DNA from: DASSNR01 sp036278935
GTDB taxonomy: Bacteria; Gemmatimonadota; Gemmatimonadetes; Gemmatimonadales; Gemmatimonadaceae
Length of the DNA: 44,254 bases
Assembly: GCA_036278935.1 (NCBI GenBank)
Contig: DASUKA010000077.1
Span: 1-44,254, forward strand
Direction: 5' to 3'
Numbering within the stretch: position 1 is the stretch's first letter; each line of letters starts with the position of its first letter. The notes beneath the pieces are model-generated. The model searched no databases. It saw only the letters and a program-made list of their open reading frames with translations, and was not told where the DNA came from. Positions 34,721 to 42,976 of this stretch are shown here, piece after piece. A program made the position numbers and the translations under genes.

Positions 34721-37700
34721 CTAGAAGCGAAGGCGCACGGTCAGCTCGGCGCTCGTCGTGGGAGGCAGGATCGTCTGGAAACCGCTGGACAGGTTGCCGG
34801 CGCCTCTGATCTCCGGATCCCATGCGTGCATGCCGGCGATCGGAACGGTGATCATCCCATCGGGTGACGTATGCCATCCATTCGCGGCGGTCCACAGCAT
34901 GCGGAGGTTGCGGCATGCAAGACTGATCGAGCCGCCGGAGGCGCCGATCTTCCCCGCCCACGATGCGGGAAGCGTGTAGGTCGCCGACACCTCGCGGAGT
35001 CTCAGGAACCCGGCTTTGTACGTGCCCGTGGCATCGTTGTCGAGTGCACGATACGCCTGCAACATGGGGTCGTTGCGCTCGATCACCGCCTTCGACTCGC
35101 CGAGGTTGTGAATCGCGCGAATCTCGGTATCGGACTGGTAGTTGCCGCCGTTGCCGTCCGCCCGGATGTACAGGCGCAGGTCATGGAACAGCGTGAATGT
35201 GGTGTTGATCCCCAGCTGCCAGGTCGGTTGCGAGTGACCCCACAGCACCCGCGGTGCATCCTCACACGGCACCGTTGGACCACCGGGGTCCAGGCCGGAT
35301 GGTCCGGTCCCCCCATCGCACAACGCCTGTGTCACGAAGCCGCCGGAATCGAGCGTCGCGGACCGGATGCGATACATGAAGATGTCCGCGATCGAATATC
35401 CGACACGGTTCTGTGCCTGTCCGCCCGCACCGATGAAGTCGAGCCCGCCCAGATCCTCGATCCGGTTCTCCGTCGTGGCGAGCTGCGTACCGACATCCCA
35501 CGCGAACCATCCATGCTGCACCAGGTGCGCATTGAGCCCGAGCTCGTTCCCCCATCCCTTCACCTTGCCGATGTTCACCACCTGCGATCCGCTGAACCCG
35601 GTGGACGGCGGCAAGGGGCGGTTGACAATCGCGTCCTTGATCACGCGCTGGTACCGCGTGGCTGTCAGGTCGATGCGGCCATTGAACAGCGTGGCATCCA
35701 ACCCCAACTCGAGCTCCTCGCCACGCTCCGGTTTCAGTTGCGGATTCCCGTAGGCTGACGGGAGCAGCGCGGGCTGGTCCTGGTAGCCGAGGGATGGATC
35801 ATAGAGCCGCGCCGCATCGAAGGTGCCGGGCTGCTTGCCGGCGGCGCCCCATGCCGCGCGAAGACGCAGATCGCTGAGCCAACTCACATGCCAGAACGGC
35901 TCCTCGCTCAGCACCCACGCAGCACTCAGCTTCGGATAGATGGCGGCGTTGAACTCCGCGCCGAACGCGCTGTTGTCATCGGCACGCAGCGCGCCGGTGA
36001 GGAAGAGGCGATTGTTCCACCCGAATTGCTCCTGGAAGTACACGCCCAGGGTGGCGTTCGCCAGGTAATCTTCCGAGCCGGTCCGCTCCGCGCCTCCGCT
36101 CACCGTGGTGATCGGAATCGCCGGGAAGTTCTGCCCCTCGGCGGTGATGCTGTTGGTGGATTGGCGGTAGTATTGGAATCCAACGGAGCTGGTGGACAGC
36201 AGATTGTGCATCAGGTTGGCCTTCGCCGAGCTCGCGAAGTCCACCGTGAGGACGTTATTCGCTCCCCGCTCCACGTTCTTGTCGCCCAGTCCACGGCTGC
36301 CGAAAAAGGACGAAGCGCCATCCGGTTCGCGAGGAAAGAGCCTCCAGTTGTTCTCCTCGTTCAGGTCCATTCCCACGATCAGACGGCTGGTGAGCCACTC
36401 CACCGGCTGGTAGTTCGCCGTCATGCTCGTCGTCAGCCGGTCGTCGTCGGCGCGTGTCTGCACATCGTCCCAACTTTCTGGCGGGGAGCTGTTGAATCCG
36501 CGCTGCGGCAAGTCCTTGGTGGATGGCGTGGACCAGATGATCTGACTGAAGGGGTCATAGTCGATGCCGCCCTGCATCAGGCGGATTCTGCTGCGTATGT
36601 ACTCGTTGCTGAACTGGAGCTTCAACTTGTCGTTGATGAGCAGATCCATGTTCGCGCGGGCGGTCAGCTTCTTGTCCCAATTCCAATCGACGATCCCTTC
36701 GTCATTGTCCCAGGACAGGGAGGTGAAGTACCGCACCGCATCCGTTCCGCCACGCAGGCTCGCATTGTATCCCTGGTTCAAGCCGTCGTGAAACACCGGA
36801 CCGTTACCGAACTGCTCCTCGTGCCGGTAGACGTTGAAGCTGGAGAGCGCACCCGTCTTCGGGTCCTTTGCCCATCGGAGCCCGGTCCGTTCCTCCGGAT
36901 TCGCCATCCAGTTGCGACCCGACCGGACGGTGAGATCCAGTTGCGGCTTGCCCGTGGCGCCGCGCTTGGTGATGATCTGGATCACCCCGTTCGAGGCCTC
37001 GGTCCCGTACAACGTAGCGGCCGCCGGTCCCTTGATGACTTCGATGCTGGCAATGTCTTCCGGATTGAGGTCATCGAGTCGGCTGGCCCCCATCCCTCCC
37101 CGCTGGCTCGGCCCCTCGCTGGCCGAGGCGTCCATGCGAATGCCGTCGATGTAGATGATCGGCGCGTTGCTCAATGACATGCTGCTCGTGCCGCGTACGC
37201 GAAGCTCCGCGCCCGCTCCCACCTGTCCCGATGACGGGAGCACGATCAGTCCGGGTGTTCGCTCGCCGATGAGCTGATCCACGTCCGTTGCCGGAGCGAC
37301 GGCGAGCACGTCCGCGGCATTGATGGTCCCCACCACGTTGCCGATCGCTCGGCGCTGCGTTCCGCCCGGCGTACCGGTGACGATGATCTGGTTGAGCCGT
37401 ACCGACTGGCGAGCGAGCACGAAGTTGGCGGTGGCCACCGCACCATCGGTCACGGTGACCCGCTGCTCAGCGGGCGCGTAGCCAAGCAGCCGCGCGCGCA
37501 CGACGTGTTCGCCAGCGGGCACGCCGGTAATCGTGTAGCTCCCGCTGGCGCCCGTCACACTTCCGAGCGCGCTCGCCGCTCCCTGACCCGCGACAGGCAC
37601 GACATAGACCTGCACGCCGGCGATGGGTCGCCGCTGAAGTGAGTCGAGCACCTGGCCGGTGATCGTGCCCGCCAGCGCGCGGTCAGCCGACGATGCATCA

Positions 37701-38167
37701 AAGGCGACCTCGCCGTCACCCATACCACTCTGGAAGCCTCCCGACGGCTCGGTGGGCATGGTGTCCGTCGTCACGATGGGATCGTCTGGGGCGGGTGCGT
37801 GCGTGCGCTCGATGAGCACCTGCCCGCTCGCCTCCGAAAACGACAGGTCCGTCTTCGCCAGCAGAATGGCCAGCGCCTGGCCAACGCTGCGCTGTTCGCA
37901 GGCGCAGGTGACCAGCGCACTCGCGTCGAGCAGGCTGGGACTGAACGCGATCGAGACACCCGATTGCGTAGTGAGGCGCCGGATCGCGTTTTCGATCGTG
38001 ACGTTCTTCACCGACAATCGCGCGGGCAGGTCGAGCAGGTGCGACTGCCGTGCGGCGTGATGGCCGCCCGTCGATCGCGCGGACGCGAACTCCTGGGATG
38101 CAGCCGTTCCGCTCCAGAACATCACGAGGGCGAGTATCCAGGACCATCGAGTCATCGATCGCAGCAT
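34721..38167 (-). CDS. SusC-type TonB-dependent receptor with STN signalling domain
   Basis: A 1148-residue outer-membrane receptor. A signal peptide (1-24) is followed by an STN domain at about 43-122 (LSVKNVTIENAIRRL, SVGQALAILLAKTDLSF), the part that contacts FecR in the periplasm. Next comes a carboxypeptidase-regulatory-like domain at about 165-252, a plug at about 265-405 (TPGLIVLPSSGQVGAGAEL, GPAAATLYGTEASNGVIQII) and a long beta-barrel ending in STTSAELTVRLRF, whose last Phe is the usual barrel-assembly signal. The ATG at 38167 is preceded by AGGAGGG. It follows fecR by 22 bases and precedes susD. The ligand is unknown. Confidence 0.95.
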   Translation of the reverse strand: MLRSMTRWSWILALVMFWSGTAASQEFASARSTGGHHAARQSHLLDLPARLSVKNVTIENAIRRLTTQSGVSIAFSPSLLDASALVTCACEQRSVGQALAILLAKTDLSFSEASGQVLIERTHAPAPDDPIVTTDTMPTEPSGGFQSGMGDGEVAFDASSADRALAGTITGQVLDSLQRRPIAGVQVYVVPVAGQGAASALGSVTGASGSYTITGVPAGEHVVRARLLGYAPAEQRVTVTDGAVATANFVLARQSVRLNQIIVTGTPGGTQRRAIGNVVGTINAADVLAVAPATDVDQLIGERTPGLIVLPSSGQVGAGAELRVRGTSSMSLSNAPIIYIDGIRMDASASEGPSQRGGMGASRLDDLNPEDIASIEVIKGPAAATLYGTEASNGVIQIITKRGATGKPQLDLTVRSGRNWMANPEERTGLRWAKDPKTGALSSFNVYRHEEQFGNGPVFHDGLNQGYNASLRGGTDAVRYFTSLSWDNDEGIVDWNWDKKLTARANMDLLINDKLKLQFSNEYIRSRIRLMQGGIDYDPFSQIIWSTPSTKDLPQRGFNSSPPESWDDVQTRADDDRLTTSMTANYQPVEWLTSRLIVGMDLNEENNWRLFPREPDGASSFFGSRGLGDKNVERGANNVLTVDFASSAKANLMHNLLSTSSVGFQYYRQSTNSITAEGQNFPAIPITTVSGGAERTGSEDYLANATLGVYFQEQFGWNNRLFLTGALRADDNSAFGAEFNAAIYPKLSAAWVLSEEPFWHVSWLSDLRLRAAWGAAGKQPGTFDAARLYDPSLGYQDQPALLPSAYGNPQLKPERGEELELGLDATLFNGRIDLTATRYQRVIKDAIVNRPLPPSTGFSGSQVVNIGKVKGWGNELGLNAHLVQHGWFAWDVGTQLATTENRIEDLGGLDFIGAGGQAQNRVGYSIADIFMYRIRSATLDSGGFVTQALCDGGTGPSGLDPGGPTVPCEDAPRVLWGHSQPTWQLGINTTFTLFHDLRLYIRADGNGGNYQSDTEIRAIHNLGESKAVIERNDPMLQAYRALDNDATGTYKAGFLRLREVSATYTLPASWAGKIGASGGSISLACRNLRMLWTAANGWHTSPDGMITVPIAGMHAWDPEIRGAGNLSSGFQTILPPTTSAELTVRLRF

Positions 38168-38189
38168 CGGATCCCTCCTGAAAGTCCAA

Positions 38190-39173
38190 CTACGTGCGGG
38201 ATATCGTTGTGGACGTACCCTTCGACCGACACCGCACATCGGTCACGCGGCAGACCACGGTCATGACATCAGTGAAGTCGCGATTAATGAACGACGCCGT
38301 CACCGTGCGATGCGCGAGCGACGAGTCCACGAGCATCACGTGCCGGTGGTAGTGCCTGGAGAGTTCACGAGCGACCTCGTCGAGCGGCGTCGCTTCGAAG
38401 AAGATGACCTGGCCAACCCATTGATCCACGGCGGCGAACGCATCCCGTGCCGGCACAACCACGAGCGGGGCGTTGCCATTGACGCGGGTCATCTGGCCGG
38501 CATGCACTTCGGCGCGCGACGTCCCGGCGTCGAGCTCCACTCGGCCCTGTACCACCAGGAGGCGGAGTCCCCGTTTCTCCGTCTGCAGTTCGAACCGCGT
38601 CCCGAGCACCTGGGCGTCGCCGGCGCTCGTGTGAACTCGGAACGGCCGATGCTTGTCCTTCGCGACGGCGAAGTACGCGCGTCCGTCGAGCGAGACATCG
38701 CGCGGCCCGCGGGACGGGCCGCCGAAGCGCAGATGACTATTCGGGCCGAGCCGCACGACGGTGCCATCATCCAGCCGCACCGTCACCAGCTCGTGCGCAT
38801 TGGTTGTCAACTCGCGCGCGACGAACTGCGCGCTCTTCGGCGTCACCAGTGCGTCATTCCGGATCAGGTGCAGACCCGCGAGCACCAGGAGCGCAGCCGC
38901 GATTCCGGCGGCGACGATCGCGCCCAGCCGGCGGTTCCTTCGCCCATCGGATCGTCTCGTCCCCCGCCGAGCGCGGGTGATGATGTCCGCCGCGGTGGGC
39001 GGGCCCGGAACATCCCGCTGCTGCCGATACTGCCCAGCCAATTCCCAGACGGTAGCCAGCTCGCGAAATCGGCGAGCATTTCGTGGCGACGCGTTTCGCC
39101 ACTCGAGCACGTGGCGCTTCTCGATATCCGAGGCCTGGCCCTGCAGCACACGAATGAGGACTTCGTCGAGCAT
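38190..39173 (-). CDS. FecR-family anti-sigma factor
   Basis: A 327-residue single-pass sensor. The cytoplasmic N-terminus (1-50) resembles the DUF4880 anti-sigma part (LDEVLIRVLQGQASDIEKRH, EWRNASPRNARRFRELA). One membrane helix spans about 83-104. The periplasmic FecR domain (about 115-215) has VTVRLDDGTVVRLGPNSHLR, VSLDGRAYFAVAKDKHRPFR and VLGTRFELQ. The last 75 residues form a DUF4974/STN-like domain (IFFEATPLDEVARELSRHYH). It is expected to hold the upstream sigma factor until the STN domain of the receptor signals. I chose the ATG at 39173; the frame to 39224 opens at GTG and adds 17 residues with no fold. The 121-base gap to the sigma gene may hold its own promoter. Confidence 0.92.
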   Translation of the reverse strand: MLDEVLIRVLQGQASDIEKRHVLEWRNASPRNARRFRELATVWELAGQYRQQRDVPGPPTAADIITRARRGTRRSDGRRNRRLGAIVAAGIAAALLVLAGLHLIRNDALVTPKSAQFVARELTTNAHELVTVRLDDGTVVRLGPNSHLRFGGPSRGPRDVSLDGRAYFAVAKDKHRPFRVHTSAGDAQVLGTRFELQTEKRGLRLLVVQGRVELDAGTSRAEVHAGQMTRVNGNAPLVVVPARDAFAAVDQWVGQVIFFEATPLDEVARELSRHYHRHVMLVDSSLAHRTVTASFINRDFTDVMTVVCRVTDVRCRSKGTSTTISRT

Positions 39174-39280
39174 GGATGGGCGGGCTTGGTGAGATGGCGG
39201 CAGGCCAGGCACACACGCTGACACGTCGGAGCGACACGTGCTCTACAGGAGAGTACACGTCACGCGGCAGAAACTACTAT

Positions 39281-39317
39281 TGGTGGTGGGGCGCTCAGCT
39301 GGTGGTGGAGCGCTCAG
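39281..39317. repeat. 19-base tandem duplication at the sigma-factor stop codon
   Basis: TGGTGGTGG(G/A)GCGCTCAG appears at 39281-39298 and again at 39300-39317, with a period of 19 and one difference. The minus-strand stop codon of the sigma factor (39295-39297) lies in one copy, and the tail residues ERSTTS are encoded by the other. A recent slippage event that altered the C-terminus is likely. Confidence 0.75.
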
Positions 39318-39948
39318 CGTCTCGGCTGTTGCTTTGTGAGAAGGGCGCGAGGGCGGAATGCAGCGCCACGAGTGCCGCGCTCATCTGATTGGCGACGGTC
39401 TGGATGGAGATTCCCAGCACTTCGGCGATCTCCCTGTACGAGAGACCGTCGAACCGGGACAGAACGAACACCTGCCGTCGGCGCTCCGGCAGCGCGGTGA
39501 TGGCGCGCTCGATCCTGTCATGCAGGACGTTCGCCTCGTACAGCTGGGCCGCCGACGGAGCGGTCGCCACCGGCCTGGATCGCTGCGCTCTCTCCCACTG
39601 TGCGCGGACCCGGCGATGTCTCCGCTCATTCTGCGCGAGGTTGTGCGCAACGCGATACAGAAACGGGTGCACGGGCCGCTCCGCGATCCACTCGTGGCGC
39701 TGCTGCCAGAGGCGGGTGAAGGCCTCCTGCGCGATGTCCTGTGCCGCATCGTCGCTGCCGACGTACCTCGCGGCGTAGGTGACGATGGGTGTCCAGTAGC
39801 GGCGGAGAATCGCTGCCAGCGCGTCCTCCTCGCCCTGCATGAGGCGAGCGATCACGGACTCATCGACGTGATCGCGACCAGTCGCGTCCCCATCCGCGAC
39901 GTCAAGCTGCCGCGGACGGTCCGGCGATGCTCGCATACGAAGCGACAT
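39295..39948 (-). CDS. ECF sigma-70 factor
   Basis: A 217-residue extracytoplasmic-function sigma factor. Region 2 covers about 30-100 (AAILRRYWTPIVTYAARYVG, DDAAQDIAQEAFTRLWQQRH); region 4 covers about 145-195 (LPERRRQVFVLSRFDGLSYR, EIAEVLGISIQTVANQMSAA). A positively charged linker lies between. It is FecI-like in context: fecR and a receptor with STN domain follow in the same direction. It should direct transcription of the downstream genes once FecR is relieved. The ATG at 39948 follows a G-rich GGGGGCG. A -35/-10 promoter of the housekeeping type lies about 240 bases upstream. Confidence 0.93.
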   Translation of the reverse strand: MSLRMRASPDRPRQLDVADGDATGRDHVDESVIARLMQGEEDALAAILRRYWTPIVTYAARYVGSDDAAQDIAQEAFTRLWQQRHEWIAERPVHPFLYRVAHNLAQNERRHRRVRAQWERAQRSRPVATAPSAAQLYEANVLHDRIERAITALPERRRQVFVLSRFDGLSYREIAEVLGISIQTVANQMSAALVALHSALAPFSQSNSRDAERSTTS

Positions 39949-40180
39949 CGGCGCCCCCGTGCGCTCGGGAATTCGAACATCCTCGCCAGCCCACCGCTCA
40001 ACGCTGGCGAAGCATGGGATCGACTGATCAGATCATGGCTGCCCGTGCGCCAGCCACATCCCAGCCGGGACGACGACGCTCAGTGGGGGCGTCTGCTCGG
40101 CGTCTCCGTCCCGCGCGGCTCTCCCGGCGGTCCGATGCGTGGGGCTGTGCACGGTACGTATACAGATGGCGATGCAGTTA
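39949..40180 (-). other. Leader of the sigma-factor transcript
   Basis: The 347-base space between the permease stop (40296) and the sigma start has no credible gene. On the minus strand it is mainly a leader of about 230 bases. It contains a perfect 8-bp hairpin, TCGCCAGC (39983-39990) and GCTGGCGA (40003-40010) with a 12-base loop, 35 bases before the sigma ATG, and a TGATCA palindrome. The function of this leader is unknown; it could modulate translation of the sigma factor. Confidence 0.5.
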
Positions 40181-40186
40181 GTGGAT

Positions 40187-40216
40187 ATAATATGCGAAAA
40201 CCCGAGACGCTGTCAA
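40187..40216 (-). promoter_or_regulatory. Housekeeping-type promoter for the sigma/FecR operon
   Basis: Minus-strand TTGACA (40211-40216, exact consensus) and TATTAT (40187-40192, five of six) are 18 bases apart, in a locally AT-rich stretch that stands out from the GC-rich surroundings. Transcription would begin near 40180 and run into the ECF sigma gene. Nothing on the plus strand uses it. Confidence 0.72.
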
Positions 40217-40295
40217 CGCGCCCGCCGGAGCCATGCTCCAACGCGTTCAAATCTGACCTGCGCCGAGAGCAGTAAAGGGGCCCGCATAGAAAACC

Positions 40296-42779
40296 TCACT
40301 CCGCGCGCAGCGCCTCCATGGGATCCACCCGCGCCGCACGCCGTGCCGGTATCCAGCTCGCCAATGCCGCGATTGCGAGCAGCACGACCGCCACGGCCAC
40401 CAGCGTCACCGGGTCGCCCGGCGCCACGCCGAACAGGAGCGAGCGGATGAACCGCGCCACCAGCGCGAACAGCACGAGTCCGACGATGATCCCCGCCGCG
40501 GTGAGCGCAATCCCCTGTCGCGTCACCATCCGCGCCACTGACGAGGGCGATGCGCCAAGCGCAATCCGCACTCCCAACTCGCGCGTGCGGAGACTCACCA
40601 CGTACGCGATCACGCCGTACAGCCCGATGGCGCCGAGCAGGAGCGTCACCACCCCCGCCACCCCGATGATCAGCATCGTGAAGGTGAGCCGTGCCAGCGA
40701 GCCGCGCACGACATCCGTCATCGGGCGCACGTCGAAGGTGGGAAGCGTCGGGTCCAGCTCGCGCACCACCTGCTGCACCGGCCGCGTGATCGCGGTCGGG
40801 TCGCCCGCGGTGCGCACCACGAGCCCCATCTGCCGAAAGAGCTGCGAGTCGAACACCGTGTCCGGCGAGGGCACTTCCGGGAAGTACACGGTCAGGGCCG
40901 GCGGCGCCTGGAGGGAGCTGTCCCGCACACCTGCCACCACGCCCACCACCGTGTACCACGGGCCGTTAGGGAGCGTCCGGAATCGCTTGCCCAGCGCCTG
41001 CCGCCCCGTGGGGTCGTGCCAGAACTTCTCCGCCGTCACGCGGTTGACGATCGCCTCGTCGCCGCGCTGGCGGCCATCCAGCCGCTCGAAGGTGTGCCCC
41101 GCCAGGAGCGGAATCCCCATCGCTTTGAAGAAGCCGCCGTCCGTGGTGATGAAGAGCTGGAGCGGCGGGATCCTGGTTTGCGCGCTCGCGTCTCCTTCCA
41201 CCCAAATCGGACTCGTGTTGTCGCCGTGGCTCTCGAGCGGCAGCCGCGACGTGAGCCCCACCGCCCGCACGCCGGGCAACGCGGCCACCCGATCGGTGAG
41301 TTGCGCGTAGAAGTTCACCACCGCCGTGTCATTCTGATAGCGCGCCCGGGGAAGCGCCATCCAGAACGTCGCGAGATGCTCGGGATTCCAGCCGGGTCGC
41401 ACGTCGTGCAGGCGCTGAAAGCTGCGCAACAACAACCCGGAGCCGGCAAGCACGACGAGCGCGAGCGCGATCTGCGCCGTGACGAGCGCGCCGCGCACAC
41501 GTTGGCGCGACCGGCCAGCCGTGCCGTTTCGACCGCCCTCGCGCAGCGTACTCGCCAGCTCGGTGCGTCCAAAGCGGAGCGCCGGGAACAGGCTGCACGC
41601 AATGGCGATGAGCGCGCTCATCACGAAGGTGAACAGCACCACGGTGCCATTCACGCGCGCCTCCGCCAGTCGCGGCAGCTCCGCCGGTCCGGCGGTCACC
41701 AGTGCGTGAATCGCCGCCCAGGCCACGAGCAGTCCCAGCACGCCCGCAATCGCCGCCACTACTATGGACTCCATGAGGAAGTGCATCAGCACACGCCGCT
41801 GGCCCGCGCCGAGCGCGGCACGCACGGCGAGCTCGCGTTGGCGGCCATCGGCACGCACAAGGATGAGATTCGCGACGTTGGCGCAGGCCACGAGCAGCAA
41901 CAGCGCCGCCGTGGCAGCGACGACCCACAACGTGTTCGCGATGCTTCCCACCACATCATCGCGCATGGGCGTGAGCACGGGACGCGGCTTGGCCTGATCG
42001 AGCAGCATCTGCGTCGTCACATTGGGCGCCATCATCGGCGCGACGTCCACCACGCGCGGGAGCACCGCCCGGAAGTCGCGCTCCGCCTGGGGAATGGTGA
42101 CGCCGGGCTTGAGCCGCGCGATCGCGTTGTAGCTGAAGCCACCCGGGAAGGAGTTGTTCGGATCGAGCGCGAGCGGGAGCCAGAGCTCCGTGCTCGCATC
42201 GGGAAAGCGGAACGTCGCTGGCATCACGCCCACGATCTGACTCGAGACGCCGCTCACGTCGAGCGTGCGGCCAATCACGTGCGGGTCGGCGCCGAGCCGC
42301 GTGCGCCACAGCGCATCGCTGATGATCACGACCGGCGGCCCGTGCGGTTGGTCTTCCGCGCTGGTGAAGCTGCGCCCGAGTGCAGGTCTCACCTGGAGCA
42401 GCGGGATGAGGCTCGCCGTAATGAACCCCGCCGACACGCGCTCCGGCTCCGCCACCCCCTTCGGGTCGGCGATGTTCGCCGAGCGGCTCTGGTACACCGC
42501 GATGCCGCTGATCGTGTGCGCGAAGCGCTTGAAGGTGAAGTACATGGCGGCCGTCTCGTTCGCATGGAAGAGCGAGAGCGGCGGCAGGTCGTTCCATGCG
42601 CCCACCAGCTGCTCCGGATGTCCGTACGGCAGCGGACGGAGCAGAATCCCGTCGACGACGGCGAAGATGGCGGCCGCGGCACCGATGCCGATGGCGAGCG
42701 TGAGGACGGCGGCGCTGGTGAACACCGGCGTGCGGCGCAGCGAGCGCCATGCATAACGGATGGGCTGCAGGAAGGACAC
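40296..42779 (-). CDS. Orphan FtsX/MacB-type ABC permease (second copy)
   Basis: An 827-residue permease of the same orphan type as the one at 27 kb. It begins with FLQPIRYAWRSLRRTPVF and a first helix (AAVLTLAIGIGAAAAIFAVV), so it lacks the soluble prefix domain of the first copy. Two MacB-like periplasmic domains alternate with FtsX helices (VAATAALLLLVACANVANLI, then IVVAAIAGVLGLLVAWAAIH, and at the end YGVIAYVVSLRTRELGVRI). It starts at GTG 42779, with GAGG seven bases before it; upstream in-frame ATG 42926 gives an unrelated 49-residue extension. No ATPase or PadR gene is adjacent. It ends 350 bases upstream of the sigma gene. Substrate unknown. Confidence 0.9.
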   Translation of the reverse strand: MSFLQPIRYAWRSLRRTPVFTSAAVLTLAIGIGAAAAIFAVVDGILLRPLPYGHPEQLVGAWNDLPPLSLFHANETAAMYFTFKRFAHTISGIAVYQSRSANIADPKGVAEPERVSAGFITASLIPLLQVRPALGRSFTSAEDQPHGPPVVIISDALWRTRLGADPHVIGRTLDVSGVSSQIVGVMPATFRFPDASTELWLPLALDPNNSFPGGFSYNAIARLKPGVTIPQAERDFRAVLPRVVDVAPMMAPNVTTQMLLDQAKPRPVLTPMRDDVVGSIANTLWVVAATAALLLLVACANVANLILVRADGRQRELAVRAALGAGQRRVLMHFLMESIVVAAIAGVLGLLVAWAAIHALVTAGPAELPRLAEARVNGTVVLFTFVMSALIAIACSLFPALRFGRTELASTLREGGRNGTAGRSRQRVRGALVTAQIALALVVLAGSGLLLRSFQRLHDVRPGWNPEHLATFWMALPRARYQNDTAVVNFYAQLTDRVAALPGVRAVGLTSRLPLESHGDNTSPIWVEGDASAQTRIPPLQLFITTDGGFFKAMGIPLLAGHTFERLDGRQRGDEAIVNRVTAEKFWHDPTGRQALGKRFRTLPNGPWYTVVGVVAGVRDSSLQAPPALTVYFPEVPSPDTVFDSQLFRQMGLVVRTAGDPTAITRPVQQVVRELDPTLPTFDVRPMTDVVRGSLARLTFTMLIIGVAGVVTLLLGAIGLYGVIAYVVSLRTRELGVRIALGASPSSVARMVTRQGIALTAAGIIVGLVLFALVARFIRSLLFGVAPGDPVTLVAVAVVLLAIAALASWIPARRAARVDPMEALRAE

Positions 42780-42976
42780 GGTCGTGCCTCGACACTGATG
42801 AGATGTGATGGCACTACGTCCGAGTGACAGCCAGGTTTCGGCGGAGGAAACGTCTTGCCCCCTTTCCGTATTCCTGTGGCGTCCGGCTGCACCGCAGTTG
42901 AAGCCTGACGCAGCAACTCCGCACACCAGGATCCTCTCGCGCCCCAGGTTGAACGACCTCCACCCGGAGAACCATC

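Noticed and set aside
32548..34809. Plus-strand frame of 753 codons opposite the amidohydrolase and susD
   Set aside because: No domain or start signal; the opposite strand has lipobox, metal motifs and ribosome binding sites.
40186..40191. TATAAT on the plus strand near the sigma promoter
   Set aside because: No -35 at the proper distance and no plus-strand gene follows. The minus-strand TTGACA/TATTAT pair is far better placed.
41016..42827. Plus-strand frame of 603 codons opposite the second permease
   Set aside because: Arg/His/Glu-rich shadow of the permease; no family or start signal.
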